A DNA stretch of 18,020 nt. Origin: Bacillota bacterium (GTDB lineage Bacteria; Bacillota_A; Clostridia; DSM-8532). The translations under genes and the position numbers were made by a program. Of this stretch, positions 6,817 through 13,777 are shown in pieces (the first letter of the stretch is position 1; each line of letters begins with the position of its first letter). Under the pieces are notes generated by a model. It was not told the origin of the DNA. It saw nothing but the letters and a program-made list of their open reading frames with translations, and did not search any database. The stretch is taken from positions 1-18,020 of the forward strand of contig JAFADM010000046.1 in assembly GCA_023424865.1 (NCBI GenBank), read 5' to 3'.

Positions 6817-8427
6817 ATGTACAGCATGCTTATCGTCGACGACAGCCCCAACGACAGAAGGGGTATCACAGGCCTTATCAATTGGGAGCAGGAGCATATC
6901 AAGGTAGTTGGAACGGCTGTCAACGGTGAGGACGGCTATCAAAAGGCCCTGGAGCTTAAGCCGGATTTTGTGCTTACCGATGTGGCCATGCCCCTTCTTA
7001 ACGGCATTGAGATGACCGGGAAAATCAAGGAAGTGCTCCCGGAAACCCGGTTTGTGTTTATGAGCTGTTTTGACGATGTCCAGTATCTCCAGAGCGCCAT
7101 TAAGCTTGAGGTGGGAGCCTATGTGCTAAAGCCCATTCATATCGAGGAGCTGGTTTTTGCCGTGGGCAGAATGCGCAGGCTTAAGGAGGAGGCGGACAGC
7201 CGCAAAAAATATGAGCAGGAGCTTTTGGAGCTGGTGGACAAAAGCCTTCCCCTATTACAGGAGCAGTTCTTACAGGAGCTGCTTTATAAAAGGGATTTGA
7301 AAAATGAGGACATAAGAGCCCGAATGGATTATCTTAAAATGGATCTTACCTGCGCCTGCTTCTGCGTTGTGTACATTCACATTGACGATTACCTTTTTAA
7401 GTTCAGGGACCTGCCCATGGATAAAAAGCACCTTTTAAGCTTCAGCCTTCAAAAATGTGTGGAGGAGACCATGATGGCGGGAGGGTCCGGCTATTGCGCC
7501 GGTCAGAACCAGGATTCGGTCATTCTTTACAGGAAGCTTTCATCAAGGGAGCCGTCCCAGGCCACCGACGAAATCAGCGACTGTGCCGAAAGCTGCATTG
7601 AAATGGCCCGGAGCAGTCTGGACCTTAGCATCACCATGGGCATAAGCACCTTCTCCGATGAGTATGAAACCCTGCCGGAGCGGTTCGCGGAAGCCGAATA
7701 CGCGGCCAAGTCCAAATTCGGAAGCCGGGGCAACCGCCTGATTTTTTATTCCGAGGTGGGGGAGCCCCAGGCTTCCGGACGTTACAATCTCCAGGATATT
7801 ACCGCAGAGCTTGATAGGGTTCTTGAAAGCACGGACGACGCTGAAGCCTCGGCATTTGTGGACCGGTATTACCGGTTCAGCCCCGGTATTTCCGAAAAGT
7901 ATGTAAAAAGCCTTTCCTATACCATTGCCACTATCCTTCAAACCCACCTGTTTCAGGAGGGCAAGACCTATGGCGATCTCTTTGACGACGAGCTTGTAGT
8001 ATGGCGCAAGCTGTCCCTGTTTGAAACCATACTGGATATCCGCCAGTTTATGATAAACCTTATTCGCACGGTGAGCCAGAAGCTCAACCGGGGAGAGGCT
8101 GAGGGCGCAAACCGCATTGTGGAGGATATCAAGCGCATTATCGACAGCCGCTACGCCTCCATTGAAAATGTCAACCAGGTGGTGGAGGAGCTTTATATCA
8201 GCCCGGGCCATGCCAACGCCCTGTTTAAAAAGCATACGGGCAAGACAATCTTCGACTGGCTTACCGAAAAGCGGGTGGAGATAGCCAAGGGCCTTTTAAA
8301 GGATCCCTATGTGAAAATCTATGAGATTCCCGAGCAAATCGGCTATAAGGCCCAGGCTCATTTCCGGGCTGTTTTTAAGGAATACACGGGGATGACCCCA
8401 AAGCAGTATCAGGAAAATAAGTTCTGA
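6817..8427 (+). CDS. YesN-type response regulator, receiver plus AraC-family DNA-binding domain
   Basis: A 536-residue transcription regulator. The receiver domain (about 1-120) shows the acidic pair D8/D9, phospho-acceptor D55 in LTDVAMP, the switch residue S83 and the conserved lysine K105 in LKPIH. The middle (about 125-425) is a long linker/sensor region common in YesN proteins. Residues about 430-536 form an AraC/XylS double helix-turn-helix (LYISPGHANALFKKHTGK, then a second helix near FRAVFKEYTGMTPKQY). The ATG at 6817 is chosen because AAGGAG lies at 6803-6808, eight bases upstream; the in-frame GTG at 6790 has no ribosome site and would add nine residues before the canonical receiver start. 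It is 24 bases from the sensor kinase gene, its likely partner. It probably activates the transport and enzyme genes around it. Confidence 0.93.
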   Translation: MYSMLIVDDSPNDRRGITGLINWEQEHIKVVGTAVNGEDGYQKALELKPDFVLTDVAMPLLNGIEMTGKIKEVLPETRFVFMSCFDDVQYLQSAIKLEVGAYVLKPIHIEELVFAVGRMRRLKEEADSRKKYEQELLELVDKSLPLLQEQFLQELLYKRDLKNEDIRARMDYLKMDLTCACFCVVYIHIDDYLFKFRDLPMDKKHLLSFSLQKCVEETMMAGGSGYCAGQNQDSVILYRKLSSREPSQATDEISDCAESCIEMARSSLDLSITMGISTFSDEYETLPERFAEAEYAAKSKFGSRGNRLIFYSEVGEPQASGRYNLQDITAELDRVLESTDDAEASAFVDRYYRFSPGISEKYVKSLSYTIATILQTHLFQEGKTYGDLFDDELVVWRKLSLFETILDIRQFMINLIRTVSQKLNRGEAEGANRIVEDIKRIIDSRYASIENVNQVVEELYISPGHANALFKKHTGKTIFDWLTEKRVEIAKGLLKDPYVKIYEIPEQIGYKAQAHFRAVFKEYTGMTPKQYQENKF

Positions 8428-8451
8428 GAGGGCAAAAAGGGGGGAGCGGCC

Positions 8452-10218
8452 ATGCTGTGGAAGAAATTGTGGGAACACCGGAAAATAAAGGCAATAAAGG
8501 CAAAGGATCTGGAGCATACCGTAAGGAAGAACATGGCGCTTTTTTCAAGTATTCCACTTATAATTGCCATTCTGTTTCTCTTCCTTTACGTTGTCCGCGC
8601 AACCCTGGTGGACTATAAAAGAGGGCTGACGGACAGTGCGCTTAAGTGCGGCGAGCTTGTTAATATTGAGCTTGAAATGTTCCTTACCAAAAGCGACGTG
8701 CTTCTTCAGAACAGGTATTTGATAAACGGCCTTAAAACAGACTATCAGGGAGATATTGAGTCCATGATGTCCTTTTATGAGAATCTGGAAATCCTCATTT
8801 CCGAGCCCTATGGCGATAAATACAGGGGCTTTTTCACCGTTTACCCTTTCAATGACAGTATTTTTGAAGGAAGCTATGTGGAACGCTACGAAAGAATCCG
8901 GAATCTGGGCATACAGGAGAAGCTAAGCTCCATGGGAGACACGGGCGTTCTCTGGTGGGATCCCCTGAATGTCCGGATATATCTTAATAACGCCGCTTAT
9001 ATCCGCTTTTACCGAAGCATTAAAAATTTCAATACTCCCATCGGCATATTGGAGGCTAATATTCCCTTTGAAAATGTCAAGCGCATTATGGATAACACGG
9101 TTATTGCCAGGGAGGCGGTTTTAATTCTACAAAGTGCGGAAGGCGAAACTCTCTATATGAGGAGGGGAGAGGACGGCAAGGAGGCCCTGCCGGAAAACCT
9201 CAGGGAGCAAAATCCCATGGAGGTGACCACGGCGCTTATGAACGGTTATACGGTGACCGCCGCCATACCCCGCACCTTTATCATGAAGACGGTTTTTCAG
9301 TTCCTGTTCCTTATGGCATGGGTGCTTATTGCGGTGGTTGCCTTAATGATTTATCTTGCCCGCTATTCCTCCCGGAAAACGCTGGGGCGGTTGAAGAACT
9401 TTATGGATATCCTGCGCCGGGATGAGTCCCTGCTTTTAAACCAGGAGCTTATCCCCGAATCCGGTGACGGGGAAATAGCGGTTATTGAAAGACGGTTTAA
9501 GGATCTTATAAGCCGTGTGAACCATCTTCACAAGGAGGCGGCCCAGGCCCGGCAGGAGCGGAGCCAGTTCGAGCTGGAGCTGGTACAGGCAAGGTTCAAT
9601 CCTCATCTGCTTTATAATTCCCTTTCCGCCATCAAATGGAATGCCCAGTGGAACAAGGATGTAAAAACAGCCGATCTCATTGACCATATGACGCGCTATT
9701 ACCGGACGGCGCTGAACAAGGGAAACACCATTATCCCCATTTCCGAAGAGCTGGCAATGATCAGGGATTATGTCCGGATAAACGAGTTTTCCTACTGCTG
9801 CAGCTATTCCCTCACCTTTGACATGGAAGAGGGTATTACAAGCCTCTATACCTTCAAGCACCTTTTGCAGCCCATTGTGGAAAATGCCATCCTTCACGGC
9901 CTCAACGGAAGGGAAGAGGGCGGGGCCATTACCATCTCAGGGCACAGGGAGGGCGAGAGGCTGGAGCTTTCGGTAAGGGATAACGGGGCAGGCATCCGTC
10001 CTGAGAAAATCCAGCGAATTCTTTCCGAGGAGCCTTTGCCGTCATCCGGAGGCTTTGGGATGCGCAACCTTATAAAGCGTATCCGTCTTTATTTCGGGGA
10101 GGACTGCTCCCTGAAAATTAGTAACCTGGAAACCGGCGGCACCGAGGTTCTGGTATCCATAAAGGCGGTGGAGGAAAAGGACGTACTTGAGAATCACGGC
10201 TTAATAAGCCTGTCCTGA
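8452..10218 (+). CDS. YesM-type sensor histidine kinase (His_kinase/HATPase_c)
   Basis: A 588-residue membrane kinase. A first membrane segment spans about 29-49, an extracellular sensing region of roughly 230 residues follows (cache-like by position, not by motif), and a second segment spans about 282-302. A HAMP-like linker leads to the His_kinase domain with H385 in RFNPHLLYNSL. ATP-binding boxes follow: N478 in LQPIVENAILHG, DNGAG (510-514) and GGFGMRN (533-539). It should autophosphorylate on H385 and pass phosphate to D55 of the preceding regulator. In this family the external region senses oligosaccharides directly or through a binding protein. The ribosome site GGGGGGAG lies just before the ATG. 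The final 20 or so residues after the ATPase domain are short and unremarkable. Confidence 0.94.
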   Translation: MLWKKLWEHRKIKAIKAKDLEHTVRKNMALFSSIPLIIAILFLFLYVVRATLVDYKRGLTDSALKCGELVNIELEMFLTKSDVLLQNRYLINGLKTDYQGDIESMMSFYENLEILISEPYGDKYRGFFTVYPFNDSIFEGSYVERYERIRNLGIQEKLSSMGDTGVLWWDPLNVRIYLNNAAYIRFYRSIKNFNTPIGILEANIPFENVKRIMDNTVIAREAVLILQSAEGETLYMRRGEDGKEALPENLREQNPMEVTTALMNGYTVTAAIPRTFIMKTVFQFLFLMAWVLIAVVALMIYLARYSSRKTLGRLKNFMDILRRDESLLLNQELIPESGDGEIAVIERRFKDLISRVNHLHKEAAQARQERSQFELELVQARFNPHLLYNSLSAIKWNAQWNKDVKTADLIDHMTRYYRTALNKGNTIIPISEELAMIRDYVRINEFSYCCSYSLTFDMEEGITSLYTFKHLLQPIVENAILHGLNGREEGGAITISGHREGERLELSVRDNGAGIRPEKIQRILSEEPLPSSGGFGMRNLIKRIRLYFGEDCSLKISNLETGGTEVLVSIKAVEEKDVLENHGLISLS

Positions 10219-10226
10219 AGAAAACT

Positions 10227-10278
10227 CATACTTCGTTTGAAAAAGTGTAAATACTTAGCGAAAGTCGTATGTTTTTTT
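10227..10278 (+). terminator. Weak terminator-like hairpin after the sensor kinase gene
   Basis: CATACTTCG (10227-10235) can pair with CGAA (10259-10262) and GTATG (10267-10271) with a four-base bulge, and seven T residues follow immediately (10272-10278). The loop is long, about 23 bases, so the structure is not strong. Its place between the kinase stop and a new -10 element supports a transcript end here. Confidence 0.35.
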
Positions 10279-10290
10279 GTGAAATTAGGT

Positions 10291-10296
10291 TATACT
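10291..10296 (+). promoter_or_regulatory. Probable -10 element for the AAA ATPase gene
   Basis: TATACT matches the TATAAT consensus at five of six bases and lies 30 bases before the ATPase start, in an AT-rich stretch. No good -35 box is found at 16-18 bases (TATGTT at 17). The ribosome site AGGTGA follows at 10315-10320. Confidence 0.4.
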
Positions 10297-10326
10297 AAAT
10301 CATGGAATTATTTGAGGTGATGCTGT

Positions 10327-11616
10327 ATGTACCGTACTGCCATGGAGAGCCTTCTTAATTGGAAGCGCAAGAAAAATAAGAAACCCCTCATTATCCGGGG
10401 GGCGCGCCAGGTCGGGAAGACCTGGCTTATGAAGGAATTTGGAAGGACTGCTTACAAAGAGACGGTCTACATTAATTTTGACAATAACAACCAGATGCAG
10501 ACGCTTTTTAACGGTGATCTCAGTATTGAGCGAATCATAATGGGCCTTGAGCTCTATATCGGTCATAAAATTGATGCAGAAAACATGCTGTTGATCTTCG
10601 ATGAAATCCAGGAGGTGCCCAAGGCGCTCACTTCTCTTAAATATTTTAACGAAAACGCACCTCAATATCAGATTGTTTGTGCCGGCTCTCTGCTTGGAGT
10701 GGCACTCCATCAGGGGACGTCGTTTCCTGTGGGAAAGGTGGAATTTCTCGATCTTTACCCCTTGTCCCTCTTTGAGTTTATGCGGGCCATGGATAAAGAA
10801 CAGTATGTGAGGCTCCTTGAAGAGAATGATTTTAAAATGGCGGCGACGTTCAGACAGGAGTACGTGGAGCTGCTGAAACACTATTATTATGTCGGCGGCA
10901 TGCCGGAAGTCGTATTAAACTTTTCGGAAAATAAGGATTTCAACGAAGCCCGTGAAATTCAGCAGCGTATTTTGGCAGCCTACGAACAGGATTTTTCAAA
11001 ACATGCACCTAACGAAGTGGTTCCTCGCATCCGGATGCTGTGGAACAGTATCGCTGCCCAACTTGCTAAAGAAAATAAAAAGTTTATTTATGGCTTAATC
11101 AAAGAAGGCGCCAGGGCAAAGGAATATGAGCTTGCCATGCTTTGGCTTGCCGATTGCGGGCTTGTCCACAAGGTGCAGCGGATCACAGCCCCCAATTTAC
11201 CGCTGAAGGCTTATGAGGACTTAAAAGCCTTTAAGCTGTTTCTGGTTGATATAGGCCTCCTGTCCTGTATGACGGGTTTGCGCCAGCAAACACTCCTGGA
11301 TGGGAATGATTTGTTCAAGGAATTCAAGGGAGCGCTGACGGAACAGTATGTTCTGCAGCAGCTCAAAACATTGAAAAATATACAAACCTATTACTGGTCA
11401 GCTGAGCGCGGTATGGCCGAGGTGGATTTTATTATTGATAACGGAAGCAATGTGATTCCTCTTGAGGTTAAGGCCGAAGCAAATTTACAGGCCAAGAGCC
11501 TGAAGGTCTACCGGGAAAAGTTCCGTCCCAAGCTGTCAATTCGCTCATCCATGGCAGATTATAAAAAGGAAGATGAGCTGTTGAATTTACCTCTTTGGGC
11601 CATTGAAACAATTTGA
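10327..11616 (+). CDS. AAA ATPase with C-terminal DUF4143 (orphan ATP-binding protein)
   Basis: A 429-residue protein of the widespread AAA_14/DUF4143 family. Walker A is GARQVGKT (25-32) and Walker B is LLIFDEIQ (88-95); AGSLLGVA (119-126) is in the expected sensor region. The family motif YVGGMPEVV occurs at 188-196. The C-terminal part carries EVDFII (365-370) and PLEVKAE (378-384), spaced like the E/D...E-x-K core of PD-(D/E)XK nucleases (D367, E380, K382). The cellular role of the family is not well known, so no function is assigned. It has its own -10, a leading and a trailing hairpin, and visibly lower GC (three sampled 60-base rows give 33-47%, against 45-62% in sampled rows of neighbouring genes). 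It looks like an independent insertion between the two-component genes and the permeases. The start is supported by AGGTGA six bases upstream. Confidence 0.88.
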   Translation: MYRTAMESLLNWKRKKNKKPLIIRGARQVGKTWLMKEFGRTAYKETVYINFDNNNQMQTLFNGDLSIERIIMGLELYIGHKIDAENMLLIFDEIQEVPKALTSLKYFNENAPQYQIVCAGSLLGVALHQGTSFPVGKVEFLDLYPLSLFEFMRAMDKEQYVRLLEENDFKMAATFRQEYVELLKHYYYVGGMPEVVLNFSENKDFNEAREIQQRILAAYEQDFSKHAPNEVVPRIRMLWNSIAAQLAKENKKFIYGLIKEGARAKEYELAMLWLADCGLVHKVQRITAPNLPLKAYEDLKAFKLFLVDIGLLSCMTGLRQQTLLDGNDLFKEFKGALTEQYVLQQLKTLKNIQTYYWSAERGMAEVDFIIDNGSNVIPLEVKAEANLQAKSLKVYREKFRPKLSIRSSMADYKKEDELLNLPLWAIETI

Positions 11617-11628
11617 GTTAAACGTTTC

Positions 11629-11649
11629 GGCCAAAAAACGCTATTGGCC
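11629..11649 (+). terminator. Hairpin after the AAA ATPase gene, possible terminator
   Basis: GGCCAA (11629-11634) pairs perfectly with TTGGCC (11644-11649) around a nine-base loop, 12 bases after the ATPase stop codon. The following bases are pyrimidine-rich (TCTCCCTTTTC) but lack an immediate T run, so termination would be imperfect. Confidence 0.38.
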
Positions 11650-11690
11650 TCTCCCTTTTCAAACCATCTTCAAATTGGTACTGCTTTTCA

Positions 11691-11737
11691 TAAGATTGAT
11701 ATCTTTTTTTCATTTTTGTCTCTGCTAAGATGGAGAT
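11691..11737 (+). repeat. Pair of 12-base near-direct repeats upstream of the permease genes
   Basis: TAAGATTGATAT (11691-11702) and TAAGATGGAGAT (11726-11737) agree at 10 of 12 positions, 35 bases apart. CCATCTT at 11664-11670 is an exact inverted copy of AAGATGG in the second repeat. They sit in the 176-base gap before the permease unit, where a regulator could act. AraC-family proteins often bind imperfect direct repeats, so the YesN-type regulator is one candidate, but this is inference. No clear -35/-10 pair could be placed in the gap. Confidence 0.25.
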
Positions 11738-11792
11738 ACGCAAATAAACACCGGTTAAGCGGCAGCAAAAAATGAAACAAAGGGGTATTCTT

Positions 11793-12755
11793 ATGAACGG
11801 TACTGCACAAGTACAGGGAAGGCTGGGATCCGGTACAAAGCCCGCGCGAAACACCTGGAATCGGATTAAAAAGCATAAGCTTCTCTATGTACTTTTAGGC
11901 GGCGCACTTATCTGGACCGTTATTTTCAATTATGTTCCCATGGCAGGGATCCTTATAGCCTTTCAGGATTATGATATTTTCAAGGGTATCGGCAGCAGCC
12001 CCTTTGTGGGCCTGAAGCATTTTCAAAGTATATTCAGAGTGCCCGCGCTTCAAAAAGCCATACTCAATACCCTGCTTTACAGTGGTGTGAAGCTGGTCTT
12101 CGGCTTTCCCCTGACCATTGTTTTCGCTCTTCTCTTAAATGAAATACGCCAGATGTTTTTCAAGAGGGTGGTTCAAACCATCAGCTACCTTCCTCACTTT
12201 CTTTCCTGGATAGCGGTAGCCTCCATGTGCTACTCCTTTTTTGAGCTTTACGGCTCCTTTAACGATTTACGGCTTTACCTTCTGGGCCCGGATGCGGAGC
12301 GCATCAATATCCTGATGGATCCGGACTCCTTTCTGGGTGTCATCTTCTTTTCCAGCGTTTACAAGGAAATCGGCTGGGGCACCATTGTGTATCTTGCCGC
12401 TATTTCCGGCATCGATCCCCAGCTTTACGAGGCCTCGGTCATGGACGGCTGCAGCAGGCTTAAGCAGGTTTTTTACATTACCCTTCCGGGAATTCTTCCC
12501 ACCGCAATGATTCTTTTCATACTGTCGGCAGGAGGCATCTTAAACGCCAATTTCGAGCAGATCATCGGCTTTCAGAACCTCTACACCCAGCAGCAGACGG
12601 AGGTTATCAATACCATTGTTTATAAATACGGCTTGCAGCAGGGCAATTTTTCCCTTTCAACGGCCTTCGGTCTCATGCAGGGCGTGGTTTCCTTTATTAT
12701 TATGTTTTTAGTAAATAAAATCTCCAAAAAATTAAGCAATATCGGTATCTGGTAA
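11793..12755 (+). CDS. ABC transporter permease, LplB type (oligosaccharide import)
   Basis: A 320-residue inner-membrane subunit of a carbohydrate ABC importer. It has about six membrane segments, the first near residues 31-58 after a short basic cytoplasmic start. The EAA loop that docks the ATPase reads EASVMDG (213-219) and ends at P232. The ATG at 11793 is preferred because AAAGGGG lies at 11779-11785, seven bases upstream; the in-frame ATG at 11772 has no ribosome site. It pairs with the next gene as the usual LplB/YtcP heterodimer. No ABC ATPase gene is nearby, as is common in this family, which uses a shared MsmX-type ATPase. Its binding protein is not adjacent in the window; the partial lipoprotein at the left edge is a candidate. 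Confidence 0.9.
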   Translation: MNGTAQVQGRLGSGTKPARNTWNRIKKHKLLYVLLGGALIWTVIFNYVPMAGILIAFQDYDIFKGIGSSPFVGLKHFQSIFRVPALQKAILNTLLYSGVKLVFGFPLTIVFALLLNEIRQMFFKRVVQTISYLPHFLSWIAVASMCYSFFELYGSFNDLRLYLLGPDAERINILMDPDSFLGVIFFSSVYKEIGWGTIVYLAAISGIDPQLYEASVMDGCSRLKQVFYITLPGILPTAMILFILSAGGILNANFEQIIGFQNLYTQQQTEVINTIVYKYGLQQGNFSLSTAFGLMQGVVSFIIMFLVNKISKKLSNIGIW

Positions 12756-12819
12756 ACCCTTAACAATAGCCATTCTAAGCAATAGCATCCTGCATTTGAA
12801 AGCGAGGTTTTATTTTGTC

Positions 12820-13716
12820 ATGAAAAGAAGCTTGGGCGAAAGAGCCTTTGGAATAGCCAATATCCTGTTTATGAGCCTTTTGTGCATTGTGTTTCTCTAC
12901 CCTTATGTCAATCAGCTTGCTGTTTCTCTAAACGACGGAGCCGACACGGCAAGAGGGGGAATTACCCTGTTTCCCAGGGTTTTCACACTGGAGAATTACA
13001 TCACCGTATTAACCAACGGGGCTTTTCATTCGGCCATAGTGGTTACGGTGCTCCGGGTTATTCTGGGAACGGCGACAGGCCTGTTTTTTACCCTGGCAGC
13101 CGCCTATGCCCTGTCCAAGAAGGAGCTGCCCGGCCGCGGCTTTTTCATAACCATGCTCATTATTCCCACCTTTATAAGCGGCGGCCTTATCCCAACCTTT
13201 ATGCTATACAAGGAGCTTCATCTTATAAATAATTTCTGGGTTTATATTATTCCGGCGGCGTTTTCCTTTTACAATATGATCGTTATCCGATCCTACCTCT
13301 ATACCATACCTGCCAGCCTTGAGGAATCAGCCATGCTGGACGGGGCCAATACCTATCAAATCCTATTCAGAATCTATCTGCCGCTTTGCATGCCTGTTAT
13401 CGCAACCATTTCCCTATGGCTGGCCGTCATGCACTGGAACGACTGGACCACAACCCTCATGTTTGTCCAAAAGCAGAAATACCATACGCTGCAATTTATT
13501 CTCTACCGCATTTTAAAGGAGTCGGAGCTCATTATGCAAATGGCTGTGGACAGAGCCATGCAGGGGGACACCTCGGGAGCGGGGGTTCCGCGGGTTACGC
13601 CGGAGGCCACCAAGGCAGCCACCCTCATTGTATCCACCCTTCCCATTGTGGCGGTATATCCCTTTGTACAAAAGTACTTTGTAAAGGGTGTTATGCTGGG
13701 CGCTGTGAAGGAGTAA
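12820..13716 (+). CDS. ABC transporter permease, YtcP/LplC type (oligosaccharide import)
   Basis: A 298-residue membrane subunit with about six hydrophobic segments and the EAA-loop motif EESAMLDGA (168-176). The C-terminal end (PEATKAATLIVSTLPI, then YPFVQKYFVKGVMLGAVKE) is the standard ending of YtcP-like permeases. The ATG at 12820 is preferred over the TTG at 12796, which lacks any ribosome site; GAGG at 12804-12807 lies 12 bases before the ATG, which is somewhat far and may give weak initiation. It follows the LplB-type gene after 64 bases and precedes the secreted beta-helix gene, likely in one transcript. The gap before it carries two copies of CAATAGC (12764-12770 and 12780-12786), of no known meaning. 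Confidence 0.9.
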   Translation: MKRSLGERAFGIANILFMSLLCIVFLYPYVNQLAVSLNDGADTARGGITLFPRVFTLENYITVLTNGAFHSAIVVTVLRVILGTATGLFFTLAAAYALSKKELPGRGFFITMLIIPTFISGGLIPTFMLYKELHLINNFWVYIIPAAFSFYNMIVIRSYLYTIPASLEESAMLDGANTYQILFRIYLPLCMPVIATISLWLAVMHWNDWTTTLMFVQKQKYHTLQFILYRILKESELIMQMAVDRAMQGDTSGAGVPRVTPEATKAATLIVSTLPIVAVYPFVQKYFVKGVMLGAVKE

Positions 13717-13752
13717 GCTCAACTTCACGCAGGTAACACGGGCTTAAAGCCC
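13705..13752 (+). promoter_or_regulatory. Hairpin over the permease stop codon plus a second small hairpin before the secreted enzyme gene
   Basis: GTGAAGGAG (13705-13713) pairs with CTC (13718-13720) and CTTCAC (13723-13728), nine pairs with an AA bulge, and the loop TAAG contains the permease stop codon. A second hairpin, GGGC (13740-13743), loop TTAAA, GCCC (13749-13752), ends eight bases before the AAGGAGG of the next gene. Neither has a T run, so they are not simple terminators. They could be RNA-processing or stability elements that set different expression of transporter and enzyme. Confidence 0.35.
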
Positions 13753-13777
13753 TGAATTTAAAGGAGGAAGGAACACT

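Noticed and set aside
7543..8235. Minus-strand open frame of 230 codons inside the response-regulator gene
   Set aside because: It lies wholly within a well-supported gene, with no ribosome site or recognisable domain.
11614..11628. AAACGTTT palindrome resembling a LacI-type or catabolite-repression (cre) operator
   Set aside because: Only the central eight bases are symmetric, the flanks do not fit, and it directly follows the ATPase stop codon rather than sitting at a promoter.
11690..11710. AAGAT/ATCTT hairpin followed by T residues as a terminator
   Set aside because: The stem is five pairs with one G-C pair, too weak, and it overlaps the better described direct repeats.
12764..12786. 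Two copies of CAATAGC between the permease genes
   Set aside because: Seven-base direct repeats 16 bases apart can arise by chance and have no supporting context.
12797..12810. TGAAAGCG half-match to a cre site before the second permease
   Set aside because: Only the left half matches the consensus; the right half fails at conserved positions and overlaps the ribosome-site region.
13386..13736. Plus-strand 116-codon frame overlapping the second permease
   Set aside because: It is a frame-shifted reading of the permease with low-complexity His/Gly content; the permease frame has the family motifs.
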